From assembly GCF_014698235.1 (NCBI RefSeq), contig NZ_JACJSP010000016.1, positions 1-64,000 of the forward strand: 64,000 nt of DNA, written 5' to 3'. The DNA comes from Limnothrix sp. FACHB-406. Lineage in GTDB: Bacteria; Cyanobacteriota; Cyanobacteriia; CACIAM-69d. A model generated the notes under the pieces. The model searched no databases. It was not told where the DNA came from and was given only the letters and a program-made list of their open reading frames with translations. Of the stretch, positions 29,088 through 38,303 are shown one piece after another. The position numbers were made by a program, and so were the translations under genes. Position 1 is the stretch's first letter; each line of letters begins with the position of its first letter.

Positions 29088-30575
29088 CTACTCGTTCATG
29101 TCTTTGTAAGTGGCAACGGCGGAAGGTGAAATGCGATTGAGATATCGGAAAATCCAATACTTAATCACGGCATCCAAAATCACCGGAAAGGTCGCAATAA
29201 ACAAAAACATGAAGTCTTTATTTTCCGGTAGCCCCAGGTGTCGAGAAATGCCGCTGACCACCACTTCCCAGCCGTGGGCCGAGTGATATCCCACAAAGAT
29301 ATCGGTTGAAAGAATGATCACGAAGGCCTTAGCGCTGTCGCTCAGACCATACATAATCTCATCAATGAAGGACTTGAGGACGGCAATTTCTTCGCGACTA
29401 TAGGCAATCACTAGCCCAAACCCGGCCAGGGACAGGAAATCGGAAAAGACATTTTTGAGGGCATCGGCGCTGCGAACCCAGGATTCATTGGCAATTTCTG
29501 CGGCTTTTTCTTGAACTTTTTCCTCAATTTCTTCGGGGGTGAGTTTGGGCGTTTTGCCCAAGAGGGACTGGAAGTGCAGGAAGTTTTCATAGCGCTCTAG
29601 CTCAACCATGGCTTCTTCTTGCATGTCCATGTTGAGGAAGACGTTGTTGATGCTGGGGTGATAGACCCGATCGACGATCGGCCCCACCAGGAAGTTTTTG
29701 GACATCTGCTGCACCAACAAAGGAACCAAAATCAGCAGCAAGATGAATTTGAGCGAAACGATCGTCCGAACTTTGGAGGTGCGATAGTTTTGCAGCACTT
29801 CTTCTTCGGAACGATCGTCCAGGTCGCGCCGCACACGATCGAAGGTGGTGAGGAGTGATCGGGGAATGAGGCCGGTGCTGCCGGTGGCGGAGGGTTTGCG
29901 CATTCCGCCGGAAATGTTGCGCGTGGCCACGTTCAGGGCCCCGGTTCGCCAACTGGAGGGCCGCTTGGGGCGAATTTTGGCGGCGTTGGCGGCGGCCTGC
30001 CACGATCGGGACTGGTCTAGGGCGGCGGTGGTGGTGTTGGCGGTGACGGGCGGCGATTCCTCCGGGGTGGCGGGCAGGTTGTCGCTGTTAAGTTCCAGCC
30101 GATCGACCGATCGACCGTGGACATAGCGATCCAAGGTATTGTCAATTAGCTCCAGTTTTTTGAGCACGATGAAGGAGCGATCGCCCGGCTCCGAGAATCG
30201 CCGGCCGCTTGCGTCGGTGCTGGTGGCGATCAGGGCGTTGGGATTGCTCAGGCCCGCTTCGGTTTTGCGGCCGGGAATCCCGATCATTTTGGTGCCAAAA
30301 TCCAAAAAAGCGTTGCTGCTGTTGAATTCCCACAACCGCACATCGATCATTTTCAGTTGTTTTTGCAGCTCGGTGCGAAAGTAATCGCAGGTGCTGTCAC
30401 CGTAGCGGGTGCTGTCAAGGTCGATTGGATTGCCCTCGAAGTAACGATCTTCCAGGGCCCGAATGGCGAGGGCCGCTTCATAGGCCTGGTTGAGCGCCCG
30501 TTCTGGGGTGGACTCATACCAACTCCCCGCATTCGCCCAGAGCGATCGCAAACCCGGAAGCCACCGATTCTTCAT
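29088..30575 (-). CDS. pcxA: Proton extrusion protein PcxA (CemA family)
   Basis: This protein of about 495 residues is needed for light-induced proton extrusion and is homologous to chloroplast CemA. The N-terminal soluble part starts SLWANAGSWYESTPERALNQ and contains a KMIDVRLWEFNSSNAFLDFG-like segment. The C-terminal half has four membrane helices (near LKFILLLILVPLLVQ, LAGFGLVIAYS, AFVIILSTDIFVG, FLFIATFPVILDAVI), with the CemA-type YHSAHGWE after the third. The frame stays open to 30764, but the extra 63 residues are low-complexity and homologues start near the ATG at 30575. A Ser/Thr/Pro-rich linker sits between the halves. It diverges from the SF1-like ATPase gene. Confidence 0.92.
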   Translation of the reverse strand: MKNRWLPGLRSLWANAGSWYESTPERALNQAYEAALAIRALEDRYFEGNPIDLDSTRYGDSTCDYFRTELQKQLKMIDVRLWEFNSSNAFLDFGTKMIGIPGRKTEAGLSNPNALIATSTDASGRRFSEPGDRSFIVLKKLELIDNTLDRYVHGRSVDRLELNSDNLPATPEESPPVTANTTTAALDQSRSWQAAANAAKIRPKRPSSWRTGALNVATRNISGGMRKPSATGSTGLIPRSLLTTFDRVRRDLDDRSEEEVLQNYRTSKVRTIVSLKFILLLILVPLLVQQMSKNFLVGPIVDRVYHPSINNVFLNMDMQEEAMVELERYENFLHFQSLLGKTPKLTPEEIEEKVQEKAAEIANESWVRSADALKNVFSDFLSLAGFGLVIAYSREEIAVLKSFIDEIMYGLSDSAKAFVIILSTDIFVGYHSAHGWEVVVSGISRHLGLPENKDFMFLFIATFPVILDAVIKYWIFRYLNRISPSAVATYKDMNE

Positions 30576-30801
30576 ATTGTTCAAAGGCGGTTGAAATGCT
30601 GTGGCCAGCGATCGGGCTGACAGGTTGACATCTTTCCCTGAGGAAAATTCAGGGAATTCCGAGCCGTTATTTAACCCCACAACCGCAGTTGCCCAACGAG
30701 ACCCAAAGGGCAACCCTGGGGCGGGACTTGAGGCTTGGGTATTGGGGTGATCGTTTGGAATCACTGGGCGATCGGTATCATAGCAAAACCATCATTTTTC
30801 C

Positions 30802-33030
30802 GTGCTTGTGGCTAACCATTTCCCGGCCTCCGCCACGTTTGCGCCCGATCGCCCGGCTGCGATCGCCCGATCAATTTGGATTACAGGCGGGGCCCTCAGC
30901 GGCAAAACCCAAACCCTGGTGGATTGGTTCCAGGGTTTGCGGGATCAGTTGCCCCCGGGAAGTCGGGTGTTGGCCCTGGCGGCCAGCAGCGAAACCCGTT
31001 GGGCCCTGATGGAGCGATTGGCGGCGGTGGGTTGGCCAGCCATCGACTGCACCACCCCCTTGGGGTTTTTTGAGCAGGAGGTGATGCTGTTCTATCCGTT
31101 GCTGGCGGAGCGGGCGGGGTTTGTGCCGCAATTTCCGCTGCTGTTGCGCCCGGAAAATGAACAGGAACTGGCGGGGCAGTTGTGGGGCCCGGCGCTGGCT
31201 GAAAACCCTGATGCACCGATCGCCCAGCCATTGCGAGAGCGGGCTGTGCGGCGGCTGTTGGATCTGTTGCAGTTAGCAGCCAACAGCGGCACGGATTTGG
31301 CGGAAATTCCCGATCGGCTGGTGCAAGGGCTGGGGACAGCGGCGGGGGTGGAACTGCCGGGAGATTGGGTCGATCGGGCGGGCGCTCTGATTGTGGAGTG
31401 GCGAGACTGGTGCTTGCGGCGCGGTCTGCTCACCTACGGGCTGGTGAGTTGGCTCTATGGCCACTTTTTGCTGTCGGATCCGCGCTATCTCGATCGACTG
31501 CAACGACGCTATCAAGTGGTGTTGGCCGATGACACCGATGATTTTCCGGCCCTGGCAGGGCGGCTGCTGACCCTGTTGCAAGAAGGCGGGGCCTGGGCCG
31601 GCTACACCCACAATCGGGATGGGGCCAGCCGCTTGGGGTTGGGTGCGGATCCCGCGGCCTTGCAGCCCTTAGCCGATCGCTGCACCGATCATTTGGATTT
31701 GGGACGCGCGAATCACGATTTGGTGCAACGGGTGGCTCCGTTACTAACCACGGTGGCGCGGGAACCCTTTGCGATCGCCCCCTGGGCCGAGGCCTGGCCC
31801 CCCACGGTGCAAGTGCTGACCACCATTGCTCGGGCCCAACTGCTGCGGGAAACGGCCGAAACCATTGTGCAAGCCGTCCAAACGGAAGCCCTCCAACCCC
31901 AGGACATTGCGGTAATTAGTCCCGGTTTGGACTCGATCGCGGGCTACACCCTGGCCTCCATCCTGCGCGATCGGGGGTTACCCGTAACCCTGTTGGGCAA
32001 CCAGCGCCCTTTGATTAGTTCGCCCACGGTGCGATCGCTCCTGACCCTGTGGACGTTGGTTTATTCGGGTTTGGGCGACTGGCTAAATCGGGAAGATGTG
32101 GCGGAAATGTTGGTGGGGCTGAGTACGGAACCGGATCCTTGGTTGGCCACCCCGGAACCGGCGGCCACCGGGGCCGGGTCGATCGGGACAGAAGCGGAGT
32201 TGGATTTGGCGCTGCCGGACTTGGCGGAAACCAGCCCCACGGGCCTGCGCCGGGCGATCGATCCCGTGCGTGCCGGCCTGATTGCCGATCACTGCTTCCG
32301 TCCCGATCGACAGCGGCCGGAACTGTTGCCCGTAGAAGTCTTTGCCCGTTGGGATCGGTTGGGCTACCGAGCCACCATGGCCTATCAAAAGCTGCGATCG
32401 TGGATTAGCGAGCAACAGCAACAACTCCGCCAGCGACTGGTTCGCAGCCCCCTGATTGTGCTCGATCGCGCCGTTCAGCAGTTTTTGTGGCATGGGGGAC
32501 GCTTGGATCCCGCCGAATTGGCCGCCCTGCGCGAACTCCTAGAAGCCGCCCATCGCTATTGGGACATCAGCCACCGCATTGATCCCCAAGCACCGGAAAC
32601 GGAAACCATCCACAAATTCATTGCTCTGTTACGACGCGGCACGATCGCCGCCAACCCCTTCCCCAGCCAAGTGCTGAACCCGGCCCCCAGCGGCATCACC
32701 CTCGCCAATATTTTCCAGTACCGCACCGCTCGCCTTTCCCACCGCTGGCACTTTTGGCTAGATGCCTCTTCGCCCCTTTGGCCCCGGGGGGGCGCAGCGG
32801 TGTTGTTCGGCTCACCCCTGTTTCTGCAAGATTGGAACGGTCGCCGCCGCACCCCAGACGACGAGGAACAAGCAGACCTCGATCGGTTCGATCGGGTGGT
32901 GCATGACCTGTTGGGGCGTTGCCGCGATCGGCTTTATCTGTGCCACAGCGATCTATCGGTCACCGGCCAAGACCAGTTGGGGCCCATGCGCCCGGTGATC
33001 GATGCCAGCGAGCTTGGGGTTGGCAATTAG
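30802..33030 (+). CDS. Cyanobacterial UvrD/Rep-like (SF1) ATPase
   Basis: The 742-residue protein has Walker A (WITGGALSGKTQTLV), a Walker B-like VVLADDTDDFPAL and, in the second half, QDIAVISPGLDSIAGYTLAS with RGLPVTLLGNQRPLISSPTV. This resembles the second RecA lobe of UvrD/RecB-type helicases. Canonical helicase motifs I and II are recognisable, but others are hard to see. The Walker B Glu position is Asp-Asp rather than DExx, so helicase activity is doubtful. No nuclease motif is evident. Start is GTG at 30802. The gene diverges from pcxA and converges on leuD. A role in DNA repair or recombination is an inference from the fold only. Confidence 0.65.
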   Translation: MLVANHFPASATFAPDRPAAIARSIWITGGALSGKTQTLVDWFQGLRDQLPPGSRVLALAASSETRWALMERLAAVGWPAIDCTTPLGFFEQEVMLFYPLLAERAGFVPQFPLLLRPENEQELAGQLWGPALAENPDAPIAQPLRERAVRRLLDLLQLAANSGTDLAEIPDRLVQGLGTAAGVELPGDWVDRAGALIVEWRDWCLRRGLLTYGLVSWLYGHFLLSDPRYLDRLQRRYQVVLADDTDDFPALAGRLLTLLQEGGAWAGYTHNRDGASRLGLGADPAALQPLADRCTDHLDLGRANHDLVQRVAPLLTTVAREPFAIAPWAEAWPPTVQVLTTIARAQLLRETAETIVQAVQTEALQPQDIAVISPGLDSIAGYTLASILRDRGLPVTLLGNQRPLISSPTVRSLLTLWTLVYSGLGDWLNREDVAEMLVGLSTEPDPWLATPEPAATGAGSIGTEAELDLALPDLAETSPTGLRRAIDPVRAGLIADHCFRPDRQRPELLPVEVFARWDRLGYRATMAYQKLRSWISEQQQQLRQRLVRSPLIVLDRAVQQFLWHGGRLDPAELAALRELLEAAHRYWDISHRIDPQAPETETIHKFIALLRRGTIAANPFPSQVLNPAPSGITLANIFQYRTARLSHRWHFWLDASSPLWPRGGAAVLFGSPLFLQDWNGRRRTPDDEEQADLDRFDRVVHDLLGRCRDRLYLCHSDLSVTGQDQLGPMRPVIDASELGVGN

Positions 33031-33092
33031 GAAATCGGGGCTTTCCCGTTCGTCTGCAACCCGGATTCCACCGTGGCGAGATCGTGGGGGGC

Positions 33093-33108
33093 AAGACGAC
33101 AGGCCCTA
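33093..33108. mobile_element. Solitary MITE end at the leuD stop
   Basis: AAGACGACAGGCCCTA matches the right end of the 11361-11556 element (GACGACAGGCCCTAAG) and supplies the TAG stop of leuD. No matching left end is found nearby. Confidence 0.5.
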
Positions 33109-33708
33109 GGCCCAAGCCAGGTAAGGCAAACGGCCAGCAGTGGCCTGCACGGCCTCTCCTTGACTGACCAATTGACCGCAGCTATCCCACATGCCGCTGA
33201 GGAAGGCCTGGCGCGGCCCTTCCTTCATGGTGACGGTGATGGTTAAGTCCCCGATCGCAGCGGTCAGATTCACCAAATCCAAAGACACCGAGGCGCTGGG
33301 GTTGGCTTCAATGGCCCCTTGCAGCGCCAACACATCCTCATGGCTAGCCGTGACGCAGGGAATTCCGATCGCCACGCAATTGCTAAAGAAGATTTCCGCA
33401 AAACTTTCGCCCACAATCGCCCCAATGCCCCAACGGGCGATCGCCTGGGGCGCATGTTCGCGGCTGGAACCACAACCAAAGTTACGATTCACCACCAACA
33501 GCTTGGCCCCTTGGTATTGAGCCTGATCAAAAGGATGTTCGCCGTTCAGTTGGGTGCGATCGTCCGCAAAGGCATGTTCACCCAACCCATCAAAGGTGAC
33601 ACAGCGCAGAAAGCGAGCCGGAATGATGCGATCGGTGTCAATGTCATCACCGCGTAACGGCAAACCAGTACCCGAAACCCGCTGAACTTGACTGTTGATT
33701 TCGCTCAT
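33106..33708 (-). CDS. leuD: 3-isopropylmalate dehydratase small subunit
   Basis: The 200-residue LeuD forms the isopropylmalate isomerase of leucine synthesis together with the iron-sulphur subunit LeuC. Signatures are [35 protein letters not shown] and [15 protein letters not shown]. Length is normal. The stop codon falls within a sequence resembling the end of a MITE, but the C-terminal residues (RLPYLAWA) look like those of other cyanobacterial LeuD, so the protein is probably complete. leuC is not in the window. Confidence 0.96.
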   Translation of the reverse strand: MSEINSQVQRVSGTGLPLRGDDIDTDRIIPARFLRCVTFDGLGEHAFADDRTQLNGEHPFDQAQYQGAKLLVVNRNFGCGSSREHAPQAIARWGIGAIVGESFAEIFFSNCVAIGIPCVTASHEDVLALQGAIEANPSASVSLDLVNLTAAIGDLTITVTMKEGPRQAFLSGMWDSCGQLVSQGEAVQATAGRLPYLAWA

Positions 33709-33791
33709 AGGACTGCTAAAAGGCTGCTGATGGTCATGAAACAGAGTGGAATTATCCTACCGCAATCGGAAATACTCTTAACTGAATGCCC

Positions 33792-35219
33792 TTAACTCGC
33801 CGTTGGTGGAGCCGGAGGTTGAGCCGCCAAATTAATTCGATCGCTCAGTTGGCGCAAATTTTGGGCAAACTCCGGATCCGCATCCTTTAATTGCGCCACT
33901 TTGTCGCAGCTATACATCACCGTGGTGTGATCTTTGCCGCCAAATTCTTCCCCAATTCGGGGCAAACTCAAATCCGTATGTTGCCGCATCAAATACATCC
34001 CAATTTGACGGGCTTGGCTAATTTCTCGGCGGCGAGAATTGCCCTTCAAATCCTCGATCAAGATATTGAACGCATCCGCCACAATTTGAATCACTGACTC
34101 GGGCGAAGCTTCCACCGTTTCCACGGGCGGGTTCAAAACCGGTGCAATATTCTGCACCGTCATCGGCAATCCCGAGATCGAAATATAGGCCACCGCGCGA
34201 ATTAGGGCCCCTTCCAATTCCCGAATATTGGAAGTATAGCTAGCGGCAATATATTCAATAACATCGCGGGTCATTCGAATATTTTCATACTCGGCTTTTT
34301 TCTGCAAAATGGCCATCCGGGTTTCAAAGTCCGGCGGTTGAATATCGGCAATTAAGCCCATGGAAAACCGGGACGACAGCCGCTCTTGCAACCGAGGAAT
34401 TTGACTGGGCGGGCGATCGCTCGCCAACACCACTTGCTTACCCGCTTCATGCAACGTATTGAAGGTATAGAAAAACTCTTCTTGGGTATATTCTTTACCT
34501 TCAATAAATTGAATGTCATCCACAATCAGCACATCAACGGCGCGGTAAAACTCCCGAAACCGCTGCATTCCGTCCTTGCGAATGGCGGCGATCAAATCAT
34601 TGGTGAATTGCTCGGTGGAAACGTAATAAATTCTGGCATTCGGATCCGTTTCCAGACGGTAATGACCGATCGCCTGCATTAGATGGGTTTTGCCCAGTCC
34701 CACTCCCCCACACAAAAACAGGGGGTTAAATTCCCGACCTGGCGACTCGGCCACCGCCAGGGAAGCCGCGTGGGCCATGCGGTTGTTAGCCCCCACCACA
34801 AAGCGCGAAAAGGTATATTTCGGGTTCAGTTCCGTGGCGGTGCGGCCCCGATCGCTGGGGGCAGGGCTGGCGATCGGTGGGGCGCTGGGGGGATCGGCGA
34901 TCGGCTCCGGTGGCGGCAAAAAGGCTTCCGGGTCGATCGCCCCGCCAACGCTTTCATCACCCCGGGCCGCCACGATCTGAATTTCCACCTCATGGCCCAA
35001 CACTTCGCGGGCCGCCTGGGAAATAGCTTTTAGGTAATACTTTTGCAGCCAATTGCGAGCAAAGGGCGTGGGAGTCCGCACCACCAAAGCCTGATCGTCT
35101 AAGCGCTCTGCGATGGCCGTTTTGATCCAAGTTTCAAACGTTGGCCGACTCAGTTGGTTTTGGAGCTGATCCAAAACCTGACCCCAGAACGCATCGAGCG
35201 ATTTTTCCACGGTGGACAT
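33792..35219 (-). CDS. dnaA: Chromosomal replication initiator DnaA
   Basis: The protein has about 475 residues. Domain I is seen in [20 protein letters not shown], followed by a proline-rich linker (about 100-135). The AAA+ domain has Walker A ([19 protein letters not shown]), Walker B ([19 protein letters not shown]) and the arginine region [14 protein letters not shown]. The C-terminal DNA-binding domain contains [18 protein letters not shown] and [16 protein letters not shown]. An ATG at 35249 is also possible, but the one at 35219 ([12 protein letters not shown]) starts directly at domain I. No cluster of consensus DnaA boxes is visible nearby, so the origin is probably elsewhere, as is common in cyanobacteria. 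Confidence 0.97.
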   Translation of the reverse strand: MSTVEKSLDAFWGQVLDQLQNQLSRPTFETWIKTAIAERLDDQALVVRTPTPFARNWLQKYYLKAISQAAREVLGHEVEIQIVAARGDESVGGAIDPEAFLPPPEPIADPPSAPPIASPAPSDRGRTATELNPKYTFSRFVVGANNRMAHAASLAVAESPGREFNPLFLCGGVGLGKTHLMQAIGHYRLETDPNARIYYVSTEQFTNDLIAAIRKDGMQRFREFYRAVDVLIVDDIQFIEGKEYTQEEFFYTFNTLHEAGKQVVLASDRPPSQIPRLQERLSSRFSMGLIADIQPPDFETRMAILQKKAEYENIRMTRDVIEYIAASYTSNIRELEGALIRAVAYISISGLPMTVQNIAPVLNPPVETVEASPESVIQIVADAFNILIEDLKGNSRRREISQARQIGMYLMRQHTDLSLPRIGEEFGGKDHTTVMYSCDKVAQLKDADPEFAQNLRQLSDRINLAAQPPAPPTAS

Positions 35220-35967
35220 CCTCTGGACGAATCTCGATCGAACCCCCATCGCAGGTCACCGGTAGCGATTCCACCCGTGCCCAACACCCCCAACGGTGTA
35301 TTGCCCCGCGACTTCAGTTCGATGGCAACCATTCGATTGCACTGGTTGACTGCATAGGTTGACTGCATAGGTTGACTGCATAGCATTGACTGCTGGGATG
35401 GCAGCGATCGCCACAACCGGCAACCAGTGCAGCGAAGTTATTCTAGCCGTCTTTGTTCGATTGAACGGATCGAACCCGACCCAGCGCACAAAAACCCGGT
35501 CAAAATCAACGCAACAGCCCCGAAACCCAGGGCAGCGATCGGGCAGTTGGGTCACCCTCACGCCATTGCGTTGGCCCCGTCAGTAGGTTGGACTGGGCCG
35601 ATCGGCCCGTCATCAGATTCCTCAAGACCCTGATTCCATGCTGGTCTGGTCGATCGCGCTCCAATCATCAACACAACTCCAGCAGCGAAATGCAGCATGA
35701 AGGGTCTGCTCGCTGACATCTAGTGTCCAGCAAAGAGCCATAAACCTATCATGAATCGGGCCAAGGGGCGATCGGCCGGAATTTCTTAAACAATTCATGC
35801 GCCTTCCGTGCGCCTTCCATCCGTCTTCCCTGCGGCTCAATCTGCCATTCAGACTTGGCATGGTTAATGACTTGGGTGTAACTGAACGCAACGAATGGGA
35901 AGAATTTACGGATAATCTAATGCGGGCCATCTGCCCCTAATTCCTGTTGTTAAACCGATCTGAACCT
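35220..35967. other. Divergent region between dnaA and the amidase gene
   Basis: About 750 bp without a convincing gene. It contains the 13-bp tandem repeat at 35344-35382 and otherwise unremarkable sequence. It should contain the dnaA promoter. Confidence 0.45.
35344..35395. repeat. Tandem 13-bp repeat upstream of dnaA
   Basis: GGTTGACTGCATA occurs three times without a gap (35344-35356, 35357-35369, 35370-35382), and a degenerate fourth unit GCATTGACTGCTG follows. Confidence 0.9.
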
Positions 35968-36777
35968 ATGAAGTCCTACCTGGCGGCGGCAGTCCAAATG
36001 AACAGCCAGCCCGATCTGGCCCACAACCTGGCCCAAGCCGAAGACTTAATTGATCTGGCCGTGAACCGGGGGGCAGAACTGATTGGCCTGCCGGAAAACT
36101 TCTCCTTTTTGGGCGAAGAAAACGCAAAACTCGCCCAGGCCAGCGAGATCGCCGCCGCCAGCGAAAAATTCCTGAAAACCATGGCCCAGAAATATCAGGT
36201 CACCATTTTGGGGGGTGGATTTCCCGTGCCAGTGCCGGACAACCAGGTGGCCAACACGGCGCTGCTGGTGGATCCCGATGGCTCCGTGGTGCGATACGAA
36301 AAGGTGCATTTGTTCGATGTGGATTTGCCCGATGGCAACACCTACCGCGAATCGCAAACGGTGTTGGCCGGTTCCCACTTGCCGCCCCTCTATCGATCGG
36401 ACAATTTGGGCAATTTGGGTCTCTCGGTCTGTTATGACGTGCGGTTTCCAGAGCTATATCGCCATCTGTCCAAACAGGGCGCAGATGTGTTGTTTGTGCC
36501 CGCAGCCTTCACGGCCTACACGGGCAAGGATCATTGGCAAGTGTTGCTGCAAGCCCGGGCGATCGAGAACACCTGTTACGCGATCGCCCCGGCCCAAACG
36601 GGTCTCCACTACGGCCGCCGCCAGTCCCATGGCCACGCGGTGATTATTGATCCTTGGGGCACAATCTTGGCCGACGCGGGGGATCCGGTGGGCCTCGCGA
36701 TCGCGGAAATCAACCCCGATCGACTGGCCCAAGTCCGTCGCCAAATGCCCTGCCTGGAGCACCGCGTTTTCGGCTAA
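35968..36777 (+). CDS. Carbon-nitrogen hydrolase (Nit1/Nit2-like amidase)
   Basis: This 269-residue nitrilase-superfamily protein has the Glu-Lys-Cys triad: Glu in LIGLPENFSFLG, Lys in YEKVHLFDVDLP and Cys in LGLSVCYDVRFPELYR. The C-terminal pattern QARAIENTCYAIAPAQTG and SHGHAVIIDPWG fits the Nit1 subgroup, whose known members hydrolyse deaminated glutathione as metabolite repair. The true substrate here is inferred only. The ATG at 35968 (MKSYLAAAVQ) is preferred over a TTG 21 bp upstream. A GC-rich hairpin (36823-36843) lies just after the gene. Confidence 0.93.
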   Translation: MKSYLAAAVQMNSQPDLAHNLAQAEDLIDLAVNRGAELIGLPENFSFLGEENAKLAQASEIAAASEKFLKTMAQKYQVTILGGGFPVPVPDNQVANTALLVDPDGSVVRYEKVHLFDVDLPDGNTYRESQTVLAGSHLPPLYRSDNLGNLGLSVCYDVRFPELYRHLSKQGADVLFVPAAFTAYTGKDHWQVLLQARAIENTCYAIAPAQTGLHYGRRQSHGHAVIIDPWGTILADAGDPVGLAIAEINPDRLAQVRRQMPCLEHRVFG

Positions 36778-36822
36778 ATGTCCATCTGATTAACGCCCAT
36801 CCAAACAATCCATCCAAACAAC

Positions 36823-36843
36823 GGGGGCGCAACACCCGCCCCC
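36823..36843 (+). terminator. GC-rich hairpin after the amidase gene
   Basis: GGGGGCG, a CAACACC loop and CGCCCCC form a 7-bp stem. It lacks a clear T run, so its role as a terminator is uncertain. Confidence 0.4.
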
Positions 36844-36943
36844 AAACCTTGATTTTCTAATTATTGGCGAATTCCCTTTCCTGCGAAAACCCAGATATTA
36901 TTAAACAAATCACTTTATGTAATCTTTTGAGTTCCAAGCTGCC

Positions 36944-37588
36944 ATGGTTCCCCGAGTTCAGCTTTCAACCCTGATGGTAACGGCATTGTTGCTTACGGTG
37001 AGCTTCGGAAAATCAGCCCAGGGCCAGGACACAGACCCCCTGTGCTACTTCACCGATGCGGCTGGCAACCGCCGGGATCTCAGTGCTTGGTGTGGTCGGC
37101 CGGGCAACAATCCAACGGCCCCAAACAGCGCTCCGGCATCTGCGCCGATGGGGCCACCTCCGGCGGCCACTAGTGCCAATGGCGGCGGCAATGTGGAGCT
37201 GTTGCAATGCTGGTTTGAACAGGAAAGTAGCTCAGAACAACCGTCAGGTCTCACGAAAACGGTGATTCATTTGATGGGATCAGTTCAAAATCGAACAGGA
37301 AAGCCAGTAACAGATGTTAATGTACGCTATGTTGTGCGAACACAGAATAGTATTTTGAACCGAGCGGGACGATCACTGAATGATCGTTCACTGGGAATGG
37401 GTGCTCAAGGGCTTTTCAACCGCAACGATCAACCGATCGCCCTGGAAATCAAACCTATTGATTTGAGAGGCTGGTATGTACGGATTGAAGGAATTGACTG
37501 GATAGAAGCAGGTGTGGCTCGTTCCTATCAATTTGCGCAACCTGAAGACTGTTTCTTGGCCGGTAGATCCAGACCAGAGGGAAGCTGA
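36944..37588 (+). CDS. Secreted protein of unknown function
   Basis: The 214-residue precursor has a signal peptide (LSTLMVTALLLTVSFGKSAQG, cleavage after about residue 27). Mature sequence starts with CYFTDAAGNRRDLSAWCG, a cysteine-containing motif (C-Y-x-x-D-x-x-G ... L-x-x-x-C) common at the N-terminus of small secreted cyanobacterial proteins. A Pro/Ala spacer precedes a beta-rich domain (about 80-205). The role is unknown. It converges on the P-loop kinase gene, leaving only a few bases between the two stops. Confidence 0.65.
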   Translation: MVPRVQLSTLMVTALLLTVSFGKSAQGQDTDPLCYFTDAAGNRRDLSAWCGRPGNNPTAPNSAPASAPMGPPPAATSANGGGNVELLQCWFEQESSSEQPSGLTKTVIHLMGSVQNRTGKPVTDVNVRYVVRTQNSILNRAGRSLNDRSLGMGAQGLFNRNDQPIALEIKPIDLRGWYVRIEGIDWIEAGVARSYQFAQPEDCFLAGRSRPEGS

Positions 37589-37590
37589 AA

Positions 37591-38106
37591 CTAAAAGGTT
37601 CCAATAATTTCCAGTTGATCAAAGCCTTCTGCCAGTTCTGGGGGCGATCGATCCAATTGTTGGGCCATCCGTTCAATGACATGGGCGGGAACCTGCCGAT
37701 CGCGCTGGGCATTCCAGGCCAGGCATTGCTCCAACGGGGTTTGCACCCACCAGCCGATGATCTGGTGAAAACCCAATTCCCTTGCGGTTTCTAAGATTCG
37801 CTGTCGTTGGCGCGGGTCGGCGTTGGTGGCATCGTAAACGGCATCGGCTGCGTTGACGATCGCGGTTTGCAGTCGATCGCACACCACCTGCCAAATGGCT
37901 GACCAGTCGCCCTGAACAGCCGCATCACCAAAGAGTTCAGCCCGGATGGCATCGGTGGAAATCCAATGTCGATCGGGAGCGGCGGCTTGCCACTGGCGGG
38001 CCAGGGTGGACTTGCCACAGCCCGGCGGCCCAATTAGCACGATCAGGTGAGTCGTGGGCAGACCAGAGGCGGGGGGATCAGCAACGGGGCGATCGGGAAG
38101 TGGCAT
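37591..38106 (-). CDS. P-loop ATPase/kinase, zeta-toxin or polynucleotide-kinase-like
   Basis: The 171-residue protein opens with a spacer and then Walker A LIVLIGPPGCGKSTLARQW. The acidic STDAIRAELFGD follows and is typical of small kinases such as PNK and zeta-type proteins. VYDATNADPRQRQRILETA contains a Walker B-like Asp and a conserved T-N-x-x-x-x-x-R motif, and the lid-like segment TPLEQCLAWNAQRDR lies near the end. These are family-level hints only; the substrate could be nucleotide, tRNA or sugar. No partner antitoxin-like gene is adjacent, which argues against a toxin role. Confidence 0.75.
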   Translation of the reverse strand: MPLPDRPVADPPASGLPTTHLIVLIGPPGCGKSTLARQWQAAAPDRHWISTDAIRAELFGDAAVQGDWSAIWQVVCDRLQTAIVNAADAVYDATNADPRQRQRILETARELGFHQIIGWWVQTPLEQCLAWNAQRDRQVPAHVIERMAQQLDRSPPELAEGFDQLEIIGTF

Positions 38107-38114
38107 GGTGCTGG

Positions 38115-38180
38115 AATGGGCTAATCAACCGGTTAACGCCACAGGTTAACGCTGTAGGTTAACGAGATCGGCTAACGAGA
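38115..38180. repeat. Short repeats with GGTTAACG core
   Basis: Four variants of GGTTAACG or GGCTAACG spaced 13-16 bp apart lie between the P-loop ATPase gene and hflX. Confidence 0.55.
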
Positions 38181-38303
38181 TGGTTTGAGCATGGTTGAGC
38201 CGTTGAACCGCCTACGGATCAGGGATCACCCTCGCCTTAGCCGGCCCGGCCCGCCTAAAATTGAACCATTCTCCACCGCCTGATCGCCCCTCCCAGGTGG
38301 GAG

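Noticed and set aside
35220-35967. Replication origin next to dnaA
   Set aside because: No cluster of consensus DnaA boxes (TTATCCACA type) is visible; cyanobacterial origins are often not beside dnaA.
37591-38106. Zeta-type toxin of a toxin-antitoxin pair
   Set aside because: No small antitoxin-like gene is adjacent, and the motifs fit general small P-loop kinases as well.
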